The translations under genes were made by a program, and so were the position numbers. A DNA stretch of 62,708 nt, taken from an uncultured Bacilli bacterium (lineage in GTDB: Bacteria; Bacillota_I; Bacilli_A; RF39; UBA660). Below the pieces are notes generated by a model. That model worked only from the letters and a program-made list of their open reading frames with translations, was not told the origin of the DNA and ran no database searches. Positions within the stretch are counted from its first letter, which is position 1, and each line of letters starts with the position of its first letter. Below are positions 1-10,489 of the stretch, piece by piece. The stretch spans positions 1 to 62,708 of the forward strand of contig CANRKG010000007.1 in assembly GCA_947631155.1 (NCBI GenBank), read 5' to 3'.

Positions 1-1
1 T

Positions 2-925
2 GCTAGTTTAAGAAAATATCTTAATTTTAGGAATAAAAAAATTACTACCTTGTATAATGATTTCTTAAAAAACATTGATTCCTATGTAAATTCTGAAATT
101 GCTGGCGAAATGAAAAACAATCAGTCAAAGAAAAAGAATACTTATGCTATTGAAGATTTAGCAGGATTATTATATTTAGGATATAAAGTAAAAGACTCCA
201 AAGAATTTAAAAAGTATCGCCATACAGTGATTGATGAAGCACAAGATTATGGAGAATTTAATTTTTATGCATTGAAGCAAATATTAGCTTCTAGTAGTTT
301 TAGTGTATTCGGAGATTTAGCACAGTCTATTTATGATTACAGAAGTATTGATAATTGGGAAGATGTAATAAATCAAGGATTTGATGGAGATTGTAGTTTA
401 GAATACTTACGTAAAAGCTATCGAACTACGATTGAAATTATGAATTCTGCTAATGAGGTATTAAACCAAATTGGAATAACAACAGCGGAACCAGTTATAA
501 GACATGGAGAAGATGTAAGATTTATCAAAATTGATAAAGACTATTATAAACAACTGCTAAATCATGTAATGCAAATGGAAAGCAAACAATATGATTCGGT
601 AGCTTTGATTAGTAGAGATGAAAAAGAAGCGCATAAAATAAAAGAGGAATTTAGCAAATTAGGAAAAGAAATAGAAGAAATTACATTCGATAATCAATCA
701 TATCATGGTGGAGTTTGTTCTGTTTCTAGTGCTTTAGCAAAAGGATTGGAGTTTGATGCGGTTGTTATTACAGATGCATCAGAAGAAAAATATCAGTCTA
801 ATGATACAACAGATATGAAAAACTTATATGTTAGTATGACTAGACCACTACATGAATTAGAAATTTTCTATCAAGATGAACTAACGAAACCATTGCAAAA
901 ATATTTGAAAAAAAGCTATAAATAA
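2..925 (+). CDS. UvrD/HelD-like superfamily 1 helicase, C-terminal part
   Basis: The reading frame is already open at base 2, so the gene begins upstream of the window and only its C-terminal 307 or so residues are seen. Superfamily 1 helicase motifs are present in order: the Walker B box VIDEAQD, the GDLAQSIYDYR box (motif III), the LRKSYRTT box (motif IV), and NLYVSMTRPLHEL near the end (motif VI). The Walker A half must lie outside. The short spacing and the C-terminus resemble the HelD/UvrD-like group in Bacillota, which act on RNA polymerase or DNA; which of these applies cannot be decided here. A hairpin terminator follows. Confidence 0.85.
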   Translation, partial: ASLRKYLNFRNKKITTLYNDFLKNIDSYVNSEIAGEMKNNQSKKKNTYAIEDLAGLLYLGYKVKDSKEFKKYRHTVIDEAQDYGEFNFYALKQILASSSFSVFGDLAQSIYDYRSIDNWEDVINQGFDGDCSLEYLRKSYRTTIEIMNSANEVLNQIGITTAEPVIRHGEDVRFIKIDKDYYKQLLNHVMQMESKQYDSVALISRDEKEAHKIKEEFSKLGKEIEEITFDNQSYHGGVCSVSSALAKGLEFDAVVITDASEEKYQSNDTTDMKNLYVSMTRPLHELEIFYQDELTKPLQKYLKKSYK

Positions 926-940
926 ATAATGCTATATAAG

Positions 941-977
941 AGCAAATTATATAAAAAAATAAGTTTGCTTTTTTATT
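941..977 (+). terminator. Rho-independent terminator after the helicase gene
   Basis: The arms AGCAAA and TTTGCT are followed by a run of T. The remaining bases up to the uvrB start hold no gene that I can see, only a widely spaced inverted repeat at 1122-1180. Confidence 0.6.
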
Positions 978-1121
978 TGTGCTTTTTGTCAAATATTTGA
1001 AAATTTTGCTTACCTTGTTTTTTCATTATAAAAATGCTAAAATAAGTAAACAGAAAACCTTTTAATATTATCTAATATTATTTAGTGTTATTTATTCTCA
1101 AAAATGAAATTTGTGACTTTT

Positions 1122-1180
1122 ATTCGTCCCAATAAAAAATTAACTATTAACCAGGCAAAAATAATAGCTTGGGGACGAAT
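1122..1180. repeat. 9-bp inverted repeat upstream of uvrB
   Basis: ATTCGTCCC at 1122-1130 is repeated inverted as GGGACGAAT at 1172-1180, with about 41 bp between. It lies in the uvrB leader. It could be an operator pair or the base of an RNA stem. It does not match the Bacillus LexA box as I know it (CGAAC-N4-GTTCG). Confidence 0.4.
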
Positions 1181-1236
1181 TTGGGGACTAATGAGAGGTT
1201 GATAGTAATCATAATAAGTCACAGGAAGGAGGAAAA

Positions 1237-3183
1237 ATGTTTAAAATTCACTCAAAATTTAAACCAAATGGAGATCAACCAGAGGCCATAGAAAAATTAG
1301 TACAAGGAATTAAAGAAGGCAAGAAACACCAGGTTTTACTAGGAGCAACGGGAACTGGAAAAACATTTACTATAGCAAATGTAATTGAAAAGGTAAATAA
1401 GCCAACCCTTGTTTTAGCACACAATAAGACTCTTGCCGGTCAGTTATATAGTGAGTTCAAGGAGCTGTTCCCAGATAACCATGTATGTTACTTTGTATCA
1501 TATTATGATTATTATCAACCGGAGGCATATGTACCATCTACAGATACGTATATAGAAAAAGATTCCTCTATTAATGATGAAATAGATGAATTGAGACATG
1601 AAGCTACAAGCAATTTGTTATCATATAATGACACCATTGTAGTAGCAAGTGTTTCATGTATATATGGTATTGGTGAAGTAGAAGAATACAAAAATAAAAT
1701 GCTAACCTTAAGTGTTAATGAAAAAATTGATCGTAATAAGGTTTTGACTAAATTAGTTGAAATGTTATATGAAAGAAATGATTTAGATTTTAAAAGAGGT
1801 ACTTTTAGAGTACGCGGTGATATCTTGGAATTAATTCCAGCTTATCAAAATACAACAGGCTACAGAATTGAATTTTTTGGTGACGAGATAGACCGTATTA
1901 GTGAAATAGATGCCTTAACAGGAGCAATTTTAAGTAATAAAAAAACGATTAGTCTATTTCCAGCCAGTCATTTCGTAGTTAGTGATGAAAAATTAAAAGA
2001 AGCTATTAAAAGAATAAAAAGTGAATTGAAAGAACGATTAGAAGAACTTAAAGTGGATAATAAACTGTTAGCTGCGGAGCGATTAGAACAAAGAACTAAT
2101 TATGATATTGAAATGCTAGAAGAAACCGGTTTTTGTTCAGGCATAGAAAATTATTCAGCACCTATGGCAGGTAGAAAAAAAGGTGAGACTCCAACTACTT
2201 TAATGGATTTCTTTCCAGATGACTATTTATTAGTTGTAGATGAATCACATGTTACTCTACCACAGGTTAGAGGAATGTATAATGGAGATCGAGCTCGTAA
2301 GATGAACTTAGTCGAATATGGATTTCGTCTTCCTAGTGCTTTGGATAATAGACCACTAAAGTATGATGAGTTTGAAAAAAAAATAAATCAAGTAATATAT
2401 GTTTCTGCAACACCAGGAGATTTAGAATTAGAACATACTAATAATAAATATATTGAACAAATTATTAGACCAACGGGCTTATTAGATCCAACTGTTGAAG
2501 TCAGAAAAACGGAAGGACAAATTGATGATTTAATTGGTGAAATCAAAGATAGAATTAGTAAAAATGAAAGAGTTTTAGTTACAACTCTAACAATTAGAAT
2601 GAGTGAGGAGCTAACAAATTATCTAAAAGAATTAGATATTAAAGTAGCATATCTTCATTCTGAAATAAAATCACTTGAAAGATTACAAGTTATACATGAT
2701 TTAAGAACAGGAAAATATGATGTTATAGTAGGAATTAATTTATTAAGAGAAGGTTTAGATATTCCAGAAGTATCATTAATTGCAATTTTAGATGCTGATA
2801 AAGAAGGTTTTTTAAGAAGCAACAGAAGTTTGATTCAAACTATTGGTAGATGCGCTAGAAATGCAAATGGACATGTTATTATGTATGGTGATAAAATAAC
2901 TGATAGTATGAAAAACGCTATTGATGAAACTGCAAGAAGAAGAAAAATTCAAGAAGAATATAACGAAAAAAACGGCATTACTCCAAAAACAATCAGTAAA
3001 GAAATTAGAAAAGTGATTAGTAATGTTGATATAGATGAAAGTACTTCACAAAAGAAACCATCTAAAAAAGAACTTGCAAAAACTATGGAAACAATAGAAC
3101 AAGAAATGAAAGAAGCAGCCAAGAATTTAGATTTTGAAAGAGCGATGGAGTTACGAGATATTTTATATGAGATGAAAATATAG
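1237..3183 (+). CDS. uvrB: Excinuclease ABC subunit B
   Basis: UvrB is the damage-verifying helicase-like subunit of nucleotide excision repair; it is loaded by UvrA and recruits UvrC. The 648-residue length is normal. Walker A GATGTGKT is at residues 36-43, the aromatic beta-hairpin [11 protein letters not shown] at about 88-98, a DESH box in the middle, the helicase motif QTIGRCARN near 540, and a UVR domain occupies the last 32 residues. A strong Shine-Dalgarno sequence (GGAAGGAGG) precedes the ATG. uvrA lies downstream with two small genes in between, so the two are probably expressed together. Confidence 0.98.
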   Translation: MFKIHSKFKPNGDQPEAIEKLVQGIKEGKKHQVLLGATGTGKTFTIANVIEKVNKPTLVLAHNKTLAGQLYSEFKELFPDNHVCYFVSYYDYYQPEAYVPSTDTYIEKDSSINDEIDELRHEATSNLLSYNDTIVVASVSCIYGIGEVEEYKNKMLTLSVNEKIDRNKVLTKLVEMLYERNDLDFKRGTFRVRGDILELIPAYQNTTGYRIEFFGDEIDRISEIDALTGAILSNKKTISLFPASHFVVSDEKLKEAIKRIKSELKERLEELKVDNKLLAAERLEQRTNYDIEMLEETGFCSGIENYSAPMAGRKKGETPTTLMDFFPDDYLLVVDESHVTLPQVRGMYNGDRARKMNLVEYGFRLPSALDNRPLKYDEFEKKINQVIYVSATPGDLELEHTNNKYIEQIIRPTGLLDPTVEVRKTEGQIDDLIGEIKDRISKNERVLVTTLTIRMSEELTNYLKELDIKVAYLHSEIKSLERLQVIHDLRTGKYDVIVGINLLREGLDIPEVSLIAILDADKEGFLRSNRSLIQTIGRCARNANGHVIMYGDKITDSMKNAIDETARRRKIQEEYNEKNGITPKTISKEIRKVISNVDIDESTSQKKPSKKELAKTMETIEQEMKEAAKNLDFERAMELRDILYEMKI

Positions 3184-3287
3184 AAAAAACTTGCAAATAT
3201 TAAAAAAATAGTGTAAAATACAAACCACATTTAAAAAATGTATTTGATTTATTGTTTTAACAATAATCAGAAGGGGGAGTTAATATT

Positions 3288-5099
3288 ATGTCAAGGGAAT
3301 ACAATAATAAAGAAAATACAATATTTAATACTTTAAGAAATCATTATTCAGAAAAAGAAATAGATACAATTATAGATATCTATGTAAAAAGTGGATATAA
3401 TGAATCTATCCTTTGGACAGCAATAGATAGGGAACTTTATAATAATAGAAACTTTGATGAACACTTAGCATTGATTAATGCAGTCATAGACTGCAAATGT
3501 AGTCAGGGTGCTTGTTTAATAGCAACTGATTCTATCATTAATAAGAAAAGAACAATAACAGATCAGATAAAATTAATGCATGCTTATATTGATCATGATG
3601 AAAAAAATGTTAATTTTATTATCGCTAGTGATAATAATATGTTAGATAAGTTAACTGTTGATGATCAAATTGAATATATGGATTTACTAAAAGAACTTGA
3701 TTATGATCAAAAAGCATGTAGTATTGCGTGTACTTTAGAAGGGTTAGGCAAAAATAAAGAAGAAATCAAAGAAGCAATGAAACAGGTAGCTAGTGGAGAA
3801 GATGTTAAATCAGTAATAAAACGTGTAGCTGGCAGAGAAGACTATGATTCTGATAAAAATAATAATTCTGATTTAGGTACAAATGATAATAATGAAGGTA
3901 TTAATAATGTTAACCAAGATAATAACACAAGTACAAGTAGAAAAGAAATTCCAGATCCATATAATATTTTGGGTGTATATCCAAATGATTCAGCAAAAGA
4001 AGTGTTAGAAGCATTTGAACAAAATTTAAATTATTTGTTTTCATTAGATAAATTCGATGCAAAAAAATATAAAGATATCCTAAACAGTTTTGTAAAAATA
4101 TCTCTTGATTCAACAAATGATGTTAGTTTAGAAGATGGTATAAAAATTTTAGAAAAACTTACCACAAAAGAAGAATTTCAAGAAAAGTTTTCAAAAGATT
4201 TTAATACTATTAATGAATATAAAAAACATTTAAAAAATTATAGTCAAAAAGTAAAAGAAGAAACTGAAAGACAAGGTTCTTTATATGGCATAGAAAATGA
4301 TAAAGGCTCAAAGAATGTATCAACTAGAAATAAAGACTATATTCTTGATACGAAAATTAATAAACCAAGATATCGAATAGCTGGTGAAACAGACCAACAA
4401 TATGAAAACTATTTAAGTGATTATTATAATTCAATTGATTTTACAAAAGCAAAAAAGCATAAAATTAAAAATCGTAGAAAAAATAAAAAACACAAATTAT
4501 TAAAGAAGATATTACTAATAGCTACATTGGCTGTCATTGGAGTATCAGCTTGTTTTGGTCTTAGAAATAAGAATAAGAATAAGACTTCAAATTCTACTAC
4601 AGATTTTGTTGAATCAATTGATTCAACAAATAATAATCAGTCTAGTAACGCAGATAACTTTGATGAGGAATTATCTAAAGAAATAAATAAAATTTTAAAT
4701 AATTCTACTAAGAAAGATATTACAAATTTATCTACAGGTAATTTAATAAAATTAGCTCAAGGAACAAAATATTATTATAATTCACAAAAAATGGGACCAA
4801 CAGGAAAGATTGGAAACGCTCATACTTCACCAGATAGTAATTACTTAATAAATTCTATAGCTTTGGTTAGTAAAAAGGATAACCATATTATTGGTATTAC
4901 TAGTGATAAAAGTATAACTGTTAAAGAAATGATGAATATCTATGATGTTGATAAAAAAGATTGTAGAGTAGCTTGTCTTATTGGAAATAATGGAAAAATA
5001 AATAAAAATGAAGCTCTTGGTTGGGTGATTTTAGGAAAAAATAATTTCCAAAAAACAGGAGATATTAACAATTATCATGGGAAGGTTAAACACAAGTAA
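3288..5099 (+). CDS. Membrane protein with a degenerate J-like segment, function unknown
   Basis: This 603-residue protein starts after a good ribosome site (AGAAGGGGGAG). The first 165 or so residues are helical and acidic. A low-complexity Asn/Asp linker follows, then a segment beginning DPYNILGVYPND that resembles the first helices of a DnaJ J-domain but lacks the HPD motif. A basic stretch leads into one transmembrane helix (about residues 405-425), and the last 170 residues would lie on the other side of the membrane. Its stop overlaps the next start by one base. The place between uvrB and uvrA suggests co-transcription, not necessarily a repair role. I do not recognise the family. Confidence 0.75.
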   Translation: MSREYNNKENTIFNTLRNHYSEKEIDTIIDIYVKSGYNESILWTAIDRELYNNRNFDEHLALINAVIDCKCSQGACLIATDSIINKKRTITDQIKLMHAYIDHDEKNVNFIIASDNNMLDKLTVDDQIEYMDLLKELDYDQKACSIACTLEGLGKNKEEIKEAMKQVASGEDVKSVIKRVAGREDYDSDKNNNSDLGTNDNNEGINNVNQDNNTSTSRKEIPDPYNILGVYPNDSAKEVLEAFEQNLNYLFSLDKFDAKKYKDILNSFVKISLDSTNDVSLEDGIKILEKLTTKEEFQEKFSKDFNTINEYKKHLKNYSQKVKEETERQGSLYGIENDKGSKNVSTRNKDYILDTKINKPRYRIAGETDQQYENYLSDYYNSIDFTKAKKHKIKNRRKNKKHKLLKKILLIATLAVIGVSACFGLRNKNKNKTSNSTTDFVESIDSTNNNQSSNADNFDEELSKEINKILNNSTKKDITNLSTGNLIKLAQGTKYYYNSQKMGPTGKIGNAHTSPDSNYLINSIALVSKKDNHIIGITSDKSITVKEMMNIYDVDKKDCRVACLIGNNGKINKNEALGWVILGKNNFQKTGDINNYHGKVKHK

Positions 5100-5308
5100 T
5101 GTTAAAAGAAGGAGAAATTATAACTTTAGATAATGATGAAGAATATGCAGTTATGCAAGAAGTAAAAATAAATGAAAAAACTTATTTTATCTTAATGACG
5201 GTAACAAGACCTATATCTATAAAATTATGTACTTTCGATGGCAATGAGGAAATAACATTGATAGAAGATAACAATATAATAAAGGAAGCGTTATTAAAAT
5301 TAATATAG
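5099..5308 (+). CDS. Small DUF1292-like protein
   Basis: This 69-residue acidic protein has the pattern of the DUF1292 family: an early 'ITLDNDEEYAVMQEV' strand, then 'NEKTYFILM'. Members are small beta-rich proteins of unknown function in Bacillota. The start overlaps the upstream stop by one base (TAATG), so translation is probably coupled. Assignment to the family rests on pattern only. Confidence 0.65.
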   Translation: MLKEGEIITLDNDEEYAVMQEVKINEKTYFILMTVTRPISIKLCTFDGNEEITLIEDNNIIKEALLKLI

Positions 5309-5365
5309 AAAAATACTCTGATATTTTTCTTTTTTTGTGGTATAATATGTGGCAGGTGATGTAGT

Positions 5366-8182
5366 ATGGAAAATAAAATAATAGTTAAAGGGGCCAGAGA
5401 GAATAATTTAAAAAATATTAATATTGAATTACCTAAGAATAAGATGATTGTAATGACAGGATTATCTGGAAGTGGTAAAAGTAGTTTAGCATTTGATACT
5501 ATTTATGCAGAAGGACAAAGAAGATATGTGGAAAGTTTATCAAGTTATGCTAGACAATTTTTAGGTGGTAGTGAAAAACCAGATGTAGATAGTATTGAAG
5601 GTTTATCTCCAGCAATCAGTATTGACCAAAAAACAACAAGTAAAAATCCTCGTTCAACAGTTGGTACAGTTACAGAAATATACGATTATTTAAGATTATT
5701 GTTTGCTCGAGCTGGAACTGCATATTGTCCTAATCATAATATTCCAATTACTTCACAAAGTGTAGAAGAAATAACTAATAAAATATTAGAATATCCAAAT
5801 AATACAAGAATAATTATTTATGCACCTATTGTACATCATGAAAAAGGGACTCATAAAGATTTGCTAAATCAATTAAGAAAAGATGGCTATATCAGAGTTA
5901 GAGTAAATGGGGCGATATATGATTTATCAGAAGATATAGTTCTAGAAAAAAATAAAGCTGATGATATTGATGTAGTAATTGATAGAATTGTAATAAAAGA
6001 TGATTCTAGATCTCGTATTAGTGAAGCTGTAGAAAATGCAACTAAATTGGCTAATGGTAAAGTAGTTGTTGAATTATTAGGTGATAATAAAAAAGAGATT
6101 GTTTTTTCGGAAAACTTTTCTTGCCCTTATTGTGAATTTTCACTACCAGAAATAGAACCAAGACTATTTAGTTTTAATGCTCCATTTGGAGCTTGTCCAG
6201 ATTGTAAAGGTTTAGGTATTAAACTAAGTATAGATGAAAATTTAGTAATACCAGATAGAAATTTAAGTATTAATGAAGGCTGTATTAAAACTTTAAGCGA
6301 TGATCAAGAAGGAATTTATTATAAAAAATTAGAATGTGTCTGTAAGCATTATAAAATAGATATGAATAAACCATTTAAGAAATTAACCAAAAAAGAAACT
6401 AACATCGTTTTATATGGATCCCCAGATATGATTACTTTTAACTATAAGACTAAAAGTGGTAATATTATGAATAATAAAGACTTTTATGAGGGAATCATTA
6501 ATAATTTAGAAAGACGATATATGGAAACTAATTCAACATGGATTAGAGAATGGTTAGAAAACTATATGATTGAGCATACTTGTGATACATGTCATGGTGC
6601 AAGATTACAAGATTCTGTATTGGCTGTCAAAATAAATAAAAAAAGCATATATGAAGTAACTTGTATGAGTATTAAAAATTTAGTAGAATTTTTTAAGGAT
6701 TTGAAATTATCAGAAGAAAAAGCAAAAATTGCTGATTTGGTAATCAAAGAAATTCAATCGCGTCTCTCTTTTTTAAAAAATGTTGGATTAGAATACTTAA
6801 CTTTAGCTAGAAGTGCTGCTACTTTATCAGGTGGAGAAGCACAAAGAATTAGATTGGCAACACAAATAGGTTCAAAACTAACCGGGGTTTTATATGTACT
6901 CGATGAACCTAGTATTGGACTTCATCAACGTGATAATGAAAAACTAATAAATTCACTTTTAGAAATGCGAGATTTAGGAAATACATTAATTGTTGTAGAA
7001 CATGATACTGATACTATGTTAGCTAGTGATATGTTAGTAGATATTGGTCCAGGAGCCGGTGATAAAGGTGGAAAAGTTGTTGCGCAAGGAACACCTGAAG
7101 AAGTAATGAAAAATGAAAACAGTATTACAGGAAAGTACTTAAGTGGTAAATTAAAAATAGAAGTGCCAAAAACAAGGAGAAAAGGTAATAAAAAATTTAT
7201 TACAATTGTTGGAGCAGAAGAGAATAATTTAAAAAATATCGATGTAAAGATTCCTCTAGGAACATTTACTTGTATTACAGGAGTAAGTGGAAGTGGAAAA
7301 TCTAGTTTAATTAATGAAATTTTATGTAAAGAGACTAGCAAAAGATTATATAAATCTAAAGTTATTCCAGGAAAACATAAAAAGATTAATGGTTTAGAAA
7401 ATATCGATAAATTAGTAGATATTTCTCAAGCTCCAATTGGTCGAACTCCAAGAAGTAATCCCGCTACTTATACTGGTGTTTTTGATGATATTAGAACTCT
7501 TTTTACTACGACCAAAGAAGCTAAAATAAATGGTTATGAAAAGAATAGATTTTCATTTAATGTAAAAGGTGGTAGATGTGAGGCTTGTCGTGGAGATGGT
7601 GTTAAAAAAATAGAAATGCATTTCTTACCAGATGTATATGTAGATTGTGAAGTTTGTCATGGAACCAGATATAATAGGGAAACCTTAAAAATTAAATATA
7701 AGGATAAGAATATTGCAGATGTATTAGATATGCGCGTAACAGAAGCTTTAGAATTTTTTGATAATGTCCCAAAAATAAAAAATAAGCTAAAGGTTTTAGA
7801 AGAAGTTGGATTAGGTTATATTAAACTAGGACAAAGTGCCCCAACATTATCAGGTGGAGAAGCTGAAAGAGTTAAGTTAGCTAAGGAACTTCAAAAGAAA
7901 GCTACAGGAAAAACTTTATTTGTTCTAGATGAACCAACTACTGGTCTTCATACTGATGACATAAAATGCCTACTTGCAATTTTACAAAAAATAGTAGATA
8001 ATGGTGATACAGTAATTGTAATAGAGCATAACTTAGATGTTATCAAAGTTGCTGATTATATTATTGACTTAGGTCCAGAAGGTGGAGATCATGGAGGAAC
8101 TATTGTTGGAGTTGGAACACCTGAAGAAATAAGTAAAAACAAAGAATCTTATACAGGCATGTTTTTAAAAAAGGTTATTTAG
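5366..8182 (+). CDS. uvrA: Excinuclease ABC subunit A
   Basis: UvrA is the dimeric ABC-type ATPase that finds bulky DNA damage and loads UvrB. At 938 residues it is full length. The first Walker A (GLSGSGKSS) is at residues 32-40 and the second (GVSGSGKSS) near 640. Two ABC signature boxes are visible (TLSGGEAQRIRLA and TLSGGEAERVKLA), each followed by a Walker B with LDEP. Zinc-binding cysteine sets appear as CPYC...CPDC, CDTC and CEAC...CEVC. An AGGTGATG ribosome site precedes the ATG and a TATAAT at about 5340 may give it its own promoter. Confidence 0.98.
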   Translation: MENKIIVKGARENNLKNINIELPKNKMIVMTGLSGSGKSSLAFDTIYAEGQRRYVESLSSYARQFLGGSEKPDVDSIEGLSPAISIDQKTTSKNPRSTVGTVTEIYDYLRLLFARAGTAYCPNHNIPITSQSVEEITNKILEYPNNTRIIIYAPIVHHEKGTHKDLLNQLRKDGYIRVRVNGAIYDLSEDIVLEKNKADDIDVVIDRIVIKDDSRSRISEAVENATKLANGKVVVELLGDNKKEIVFSENFSCPYCEFSLPEIEPRLFSFNAPFGACPDCKGLGIKLSIDENLVIPDRNLSINEGCIKTLSDDQEGIYYKKLECVCKHYKIDMNKPFKKLTKKETNIVLYGSPDMITFNYKTKSGNIMNNKDFYEGIINNLERRYMETNSTWIREWLENYMIEHTCDTCHGARLQDSVLAVKINKKSIYEVTCMSIKNLVEFFKDLKLSEEKAKIADLVIKEIQSRLSFLKNVGLEYLTLARSAATLSGGEAQRIRLATQIGSKLTGVLYVLDEPSIGLHQRDNEKLINSLLEMRDLGNTLIVVEHDTDTMLASDMLVDIGPGAGDKGGKVVAQGTPEEVMKNENSITGKYLSGKLKIEVPKTRRKGNKKFITIVGAEENNLKNIDVKIPLGTFTCITGVSGSGKSSLINEILCKETSKRLYKSKVIPGKHKKINGLENIDKLVDISQAPIGRTPRSNPATYTGVFDDIRTLFTTTKEAKINGYEKNRFSFNVKGGRCEACRGDGVKKIEMHFLPDVYVDCEVCHGTRYNRETLKIKYKDKNIADVLDMRVTEALEFFDNVPKIKNKLKVLEEVGLGYIKLGQSAPTLSGGEAERVKLAKELQKKATGKTLFVLDEPTTGLHTDDIKCLLAILQKIVDNGDTVIVIEHNLDVIKVADYIIDLGPEGGDHGGTIVGVGTPEEISKNKESYTGMFLKKVI

Positions 8183-8192
8183 GGGTGATCAG

Positions 8193-8621
8193 ATGAAATC
8201 ATCAAAAAATAAAATACCAAAATTAGCTAATGTTCTTGAATGGTTGTTTTATTTATTAGGTTATACAATAGTATTTATCATTATAACTAACATGTTTGAT
8301 AGTATTTATATAGATACTAGACATAGTTACATCTATTCAATTTTAATTGTACTAATTATTTCGTTATTAAATAAGACAATAAAGCCAATATTAGTAACCT
8401 TAACAATTCCTATTACAGGTCTTACCTTAGGTCTATTTTATCCATTCATTAATTTATTTATTTTGAAATTAGTGGATTGGATTATGGGACCATATTTTCA
8501 AATTCATAAATTTTGGATTGCCCTTTTAGTAGCAGTTTTACTATCAGTAGTTAATTTTATAGTTGGAGAAGTAATATTAAAACCAATTGTGAGAGGAGTT
8601 AAGAAAAAATGGAAAGAGTAG
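8193..8621 (+). CDS. YvlD-like (phage holin 4 superfamily) membrane protein
   Basis: This 142-residue protein has four predicted membrane helices. The central stretch NKTIKPILVTLTIPITGLTL is the hallmark of the YvlD/'phage holin family' group, small integral membrane proteins common in Bacillota chromosomes and not phage lysis genes. Its exact role is unknown; some members belong to envelope-stress operons. It starts 10 bp after uvrA and overlaps lgt by 13 bp. Confidence 0.8.
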   Translation: MKSSKNKIPKLANVLEWLFYLLGYTIVFIIITNMFDSIYIDTRHSYIYSILIVLIISLLNKTIKPILVTLTIPITGLTLGLFYPFINLFILKLVDWIMGPYFQIHKFWIALLVAVLLSVVNFIVGEVILKPIVRGVKKKWKE

Positions 8622-9463
8622 CATTTGATTTTGGCTATATCAAAATATACTGGTATTCGATCTTTATTCTTATAGGAATGATAGTAGCTTATTTAGTTAT
8701 TTCACATGAAGCTAAAAAAAGAGGAATTGAAAAAGAATTTATTACAAATTTAACTTTTTATACAATAATATTTGGTTTGATTGGCGCAAGACTTTATTAT
8801 TGTTTATTTAATTTATCTTATTACCTAGAACATCCAATAGAAATAATACAAATCTGGAATGGTGGAATGGCCATTCATGGAGGAATAATTTTAGGTGGTT
8901 TATTTGTTATTATATATTGTAAGAAAAATAGAATTGAACTTCTTAAATTGTTAGATATTATAGTTGTTGGTGTAATTATTGGTCAAGCAATTGGAAGATG
9001 GGGGAACTTCTTTAATGGAGAAGCTTATGGTCAAATAGTATCTTTAAAAACACTTCAAAATATGCATATTCCTAACTTTATAATTAATGGAATGTATATT
9101 TCTGGACATTATAGACAACCAACTTTCTTATATGAGTCCATTTGGAACTTAATAGGATTTGTAATTTTATTAATTTTAAGACATTATCCATATCTAAAAA
9201 AAGGACAATTGTTAGGATTTTATCTTATTTGGTATTCTTTAGCTAGAATCTTTATAGAACAAATGAGAGCTGATAGTTTAATGTTGGGATCATTTAAGAT
9301 GGCTCAAATCATATCAGTAATATTTATTATAGTAGGTATAATTATATTTATTTACTACAGTAAGATAAAAAAAGTATCAAAATTTGAAGAATTATATAAA
9401 GAAGAACCTAAAGATGAGATTAAAGAAGTTCCATTATTTTATAAGGCTAACCCAAAGCCATAA
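8609..9463 (+). CDS. lgt: Prolipoprotein diacylglyceryl transferase
   Basis: Lgt moves a diacylglyceryl group from phosphatidylglycerol to the lipobox cysteine of prolipoproteins in the membrane. The 284-residue protein has about seven hydrophobic segments. The family signature is clear: GLIGARLYYCLFN, GGMAIHGGIILG with the conserved His, then GQAIGRWGNFFNGEAYG, and the C-terminal 'REQ'-type region replaced by IEQMRADSL. It overlaps the upstream gene and is followed by yvcK, the lgt-yvcK-whiA order being common in Bacilli. A lipoprotein substrate is encoded at 20,627. Confidence 0.96.
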   Translation: MERVAFDFGYIKIYWYSIFILIGMIVAYLVISHEAKKRGIEKEFITNLTFYTIIFGLIGARLYYCLFNLSYYLEHPIEIIQIWNGGMAIHGGIILGGLFVIIYCKKNRIELLKLLDIIVVGVIIGQAIGRWGNFFNGEAYGQIVSLKTLQNMHIPNFIINGMYISGHYRQPTFLYESIWNLIGFVILLILRHYPYLKKGQLLGFYLIWYSLARIFIEQMRADSLMLGSFKMAQIISVIFIIVGIIIFIYYSKIKKVSKFEELYKEEPKDEIKEVPLFYKANPKP

Positions 9464-9534
9464 TAAATTATAGGTAACATTAATTAAGTGTTACTTTTTT
9501 TAATTTTCATGTATAATAGTACTAGGTGATTAAA

Positions 9535-10488
9535 ATGCGAAAAAAGGTTGTTGTATTAGGTGGTGGCACAGGGATGTCATATTTATTACGAGGTTTAAAA
9601 GATTTTCCTATAGATATTACCGCCATAATCACAGTTTCTGATAATGGTAGTTCAACTGGAAAATTAAGAAAAGAATTTAATACTCCAGCTGTAGGAGATA
9701 TAAGAAAAGTAATTACAAATTTATCTGGAATAGATGAGCCTATCAAAAAAATGATGGAGTATAGATTTAATACATGTAGTGATCTTAATGGTCATGCAGT
9801 AGGGAATTTAATACTAACTTCAATGTTAGAAATAACAGGTTCCTTAAAAGAATCTATAGCGTGTCTTTCTAAATTATTAGATGTAAAGCATAAGGTCTTA
9901 CCAATATCTGAAGATTCTGATTTAACTTTAGTTGCTAAAGATATTGATGGCAATATAATCGAAGGAGAAGAAGCTATTACTAAAGCACATCGTAAGTATG
10001 AAAGAATATATTATAAAGAAGAGCCAAAAGTATTAGATGAAGTCATTGAAGCAATAAAAGAGGCAAATCTTATAATATTTAGTATGGGAAGTTTATATAC
10101 AAGTATTTTACCTAATATTATTTGTAAAGAAGTAAAGGAAGCCTTAAATAGGACAGAGGCCCCTATTATGTATTTATGTAATAGTGTTACCCAGCCAGGG
10201 GAGACAGATGGCTATACAGTGGGAGATCACGTTGAACTGTTGAACAATTATCTTGATTACAATAAAATATCTGTTGTTATAGCAAGTAATTCCAAAATAG
10301 ATAAAAAGATTGCTCAAAAGTATGAAAGTGAAGAACAAAAGGATTTAGTTATTATTGATTATGAGAAACTGAAAAATTTAGATGTTGAACTTATTGAAGA
10401 TGATTTAATTATTATTGAAGATAACATGATAAGACATAATAGTCTAAAACTTAGTTCCATTATTTTTTCTTACTTAATGAGGGGTTAA
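9535..10488 (+). CDS. yvcK: Gluconeogenesis factor YvcK/GlmR (CofD-like)
   Basis: The protein starts with the nucleotide-binding stretch VVVLGGGTGMSYLLRGLK and continues with TVSDNGSSTGKLRKEF, the CofD/YvcK signature. YvcK (GlmR) binds UDP-GlcNAc and steers carbon to cell-wall precursors in B. subtilis. I chose the ATG at 9535, not the GTG at 9526, because the GTG is part of the ribosome site AGGTGA that fits the ATG with 5-bp spacing. whiA follows after one base. Confidence 0.93.
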   Translation: MRKKVVVLGGGTGMSYLLRGLKDFPIDITAIITVSDNGSSTGKLRKEFNTPAVGDIRKVITNLSGIDEPIKKMMEYRFNTCSDLNGHAVGNLILTSMLEITGSLKESIACLSKLLDVKHKVLPISEDSDLTLVAKDIDGNIIEGEEAITKAHRKYERIYYKEEPKVLDEVIEAIKEANLIIFSMGSLYTSILPNIICKEVKEALNRTEAPIMYLCNSVTQPGETDGYTVGDHVELLNNYLDYNKISVVIASNSKIDKKIAQKYESEEQKDLVIIDYEKLKNLDVELIEDDLIIIEDNMIRHNSLKLSSIIFSYLMRG

Positions 10489-10489
10489 T

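Noticed and set aside
2949-3230. Minus-strand frame inside the end of uvrB
   Set aside because: It is a mirror of the coding strand of uvrB with no ribosome site; such hydrophobic frames arise from the AT-rich, Lys/Glu-rich coding of the real gene.
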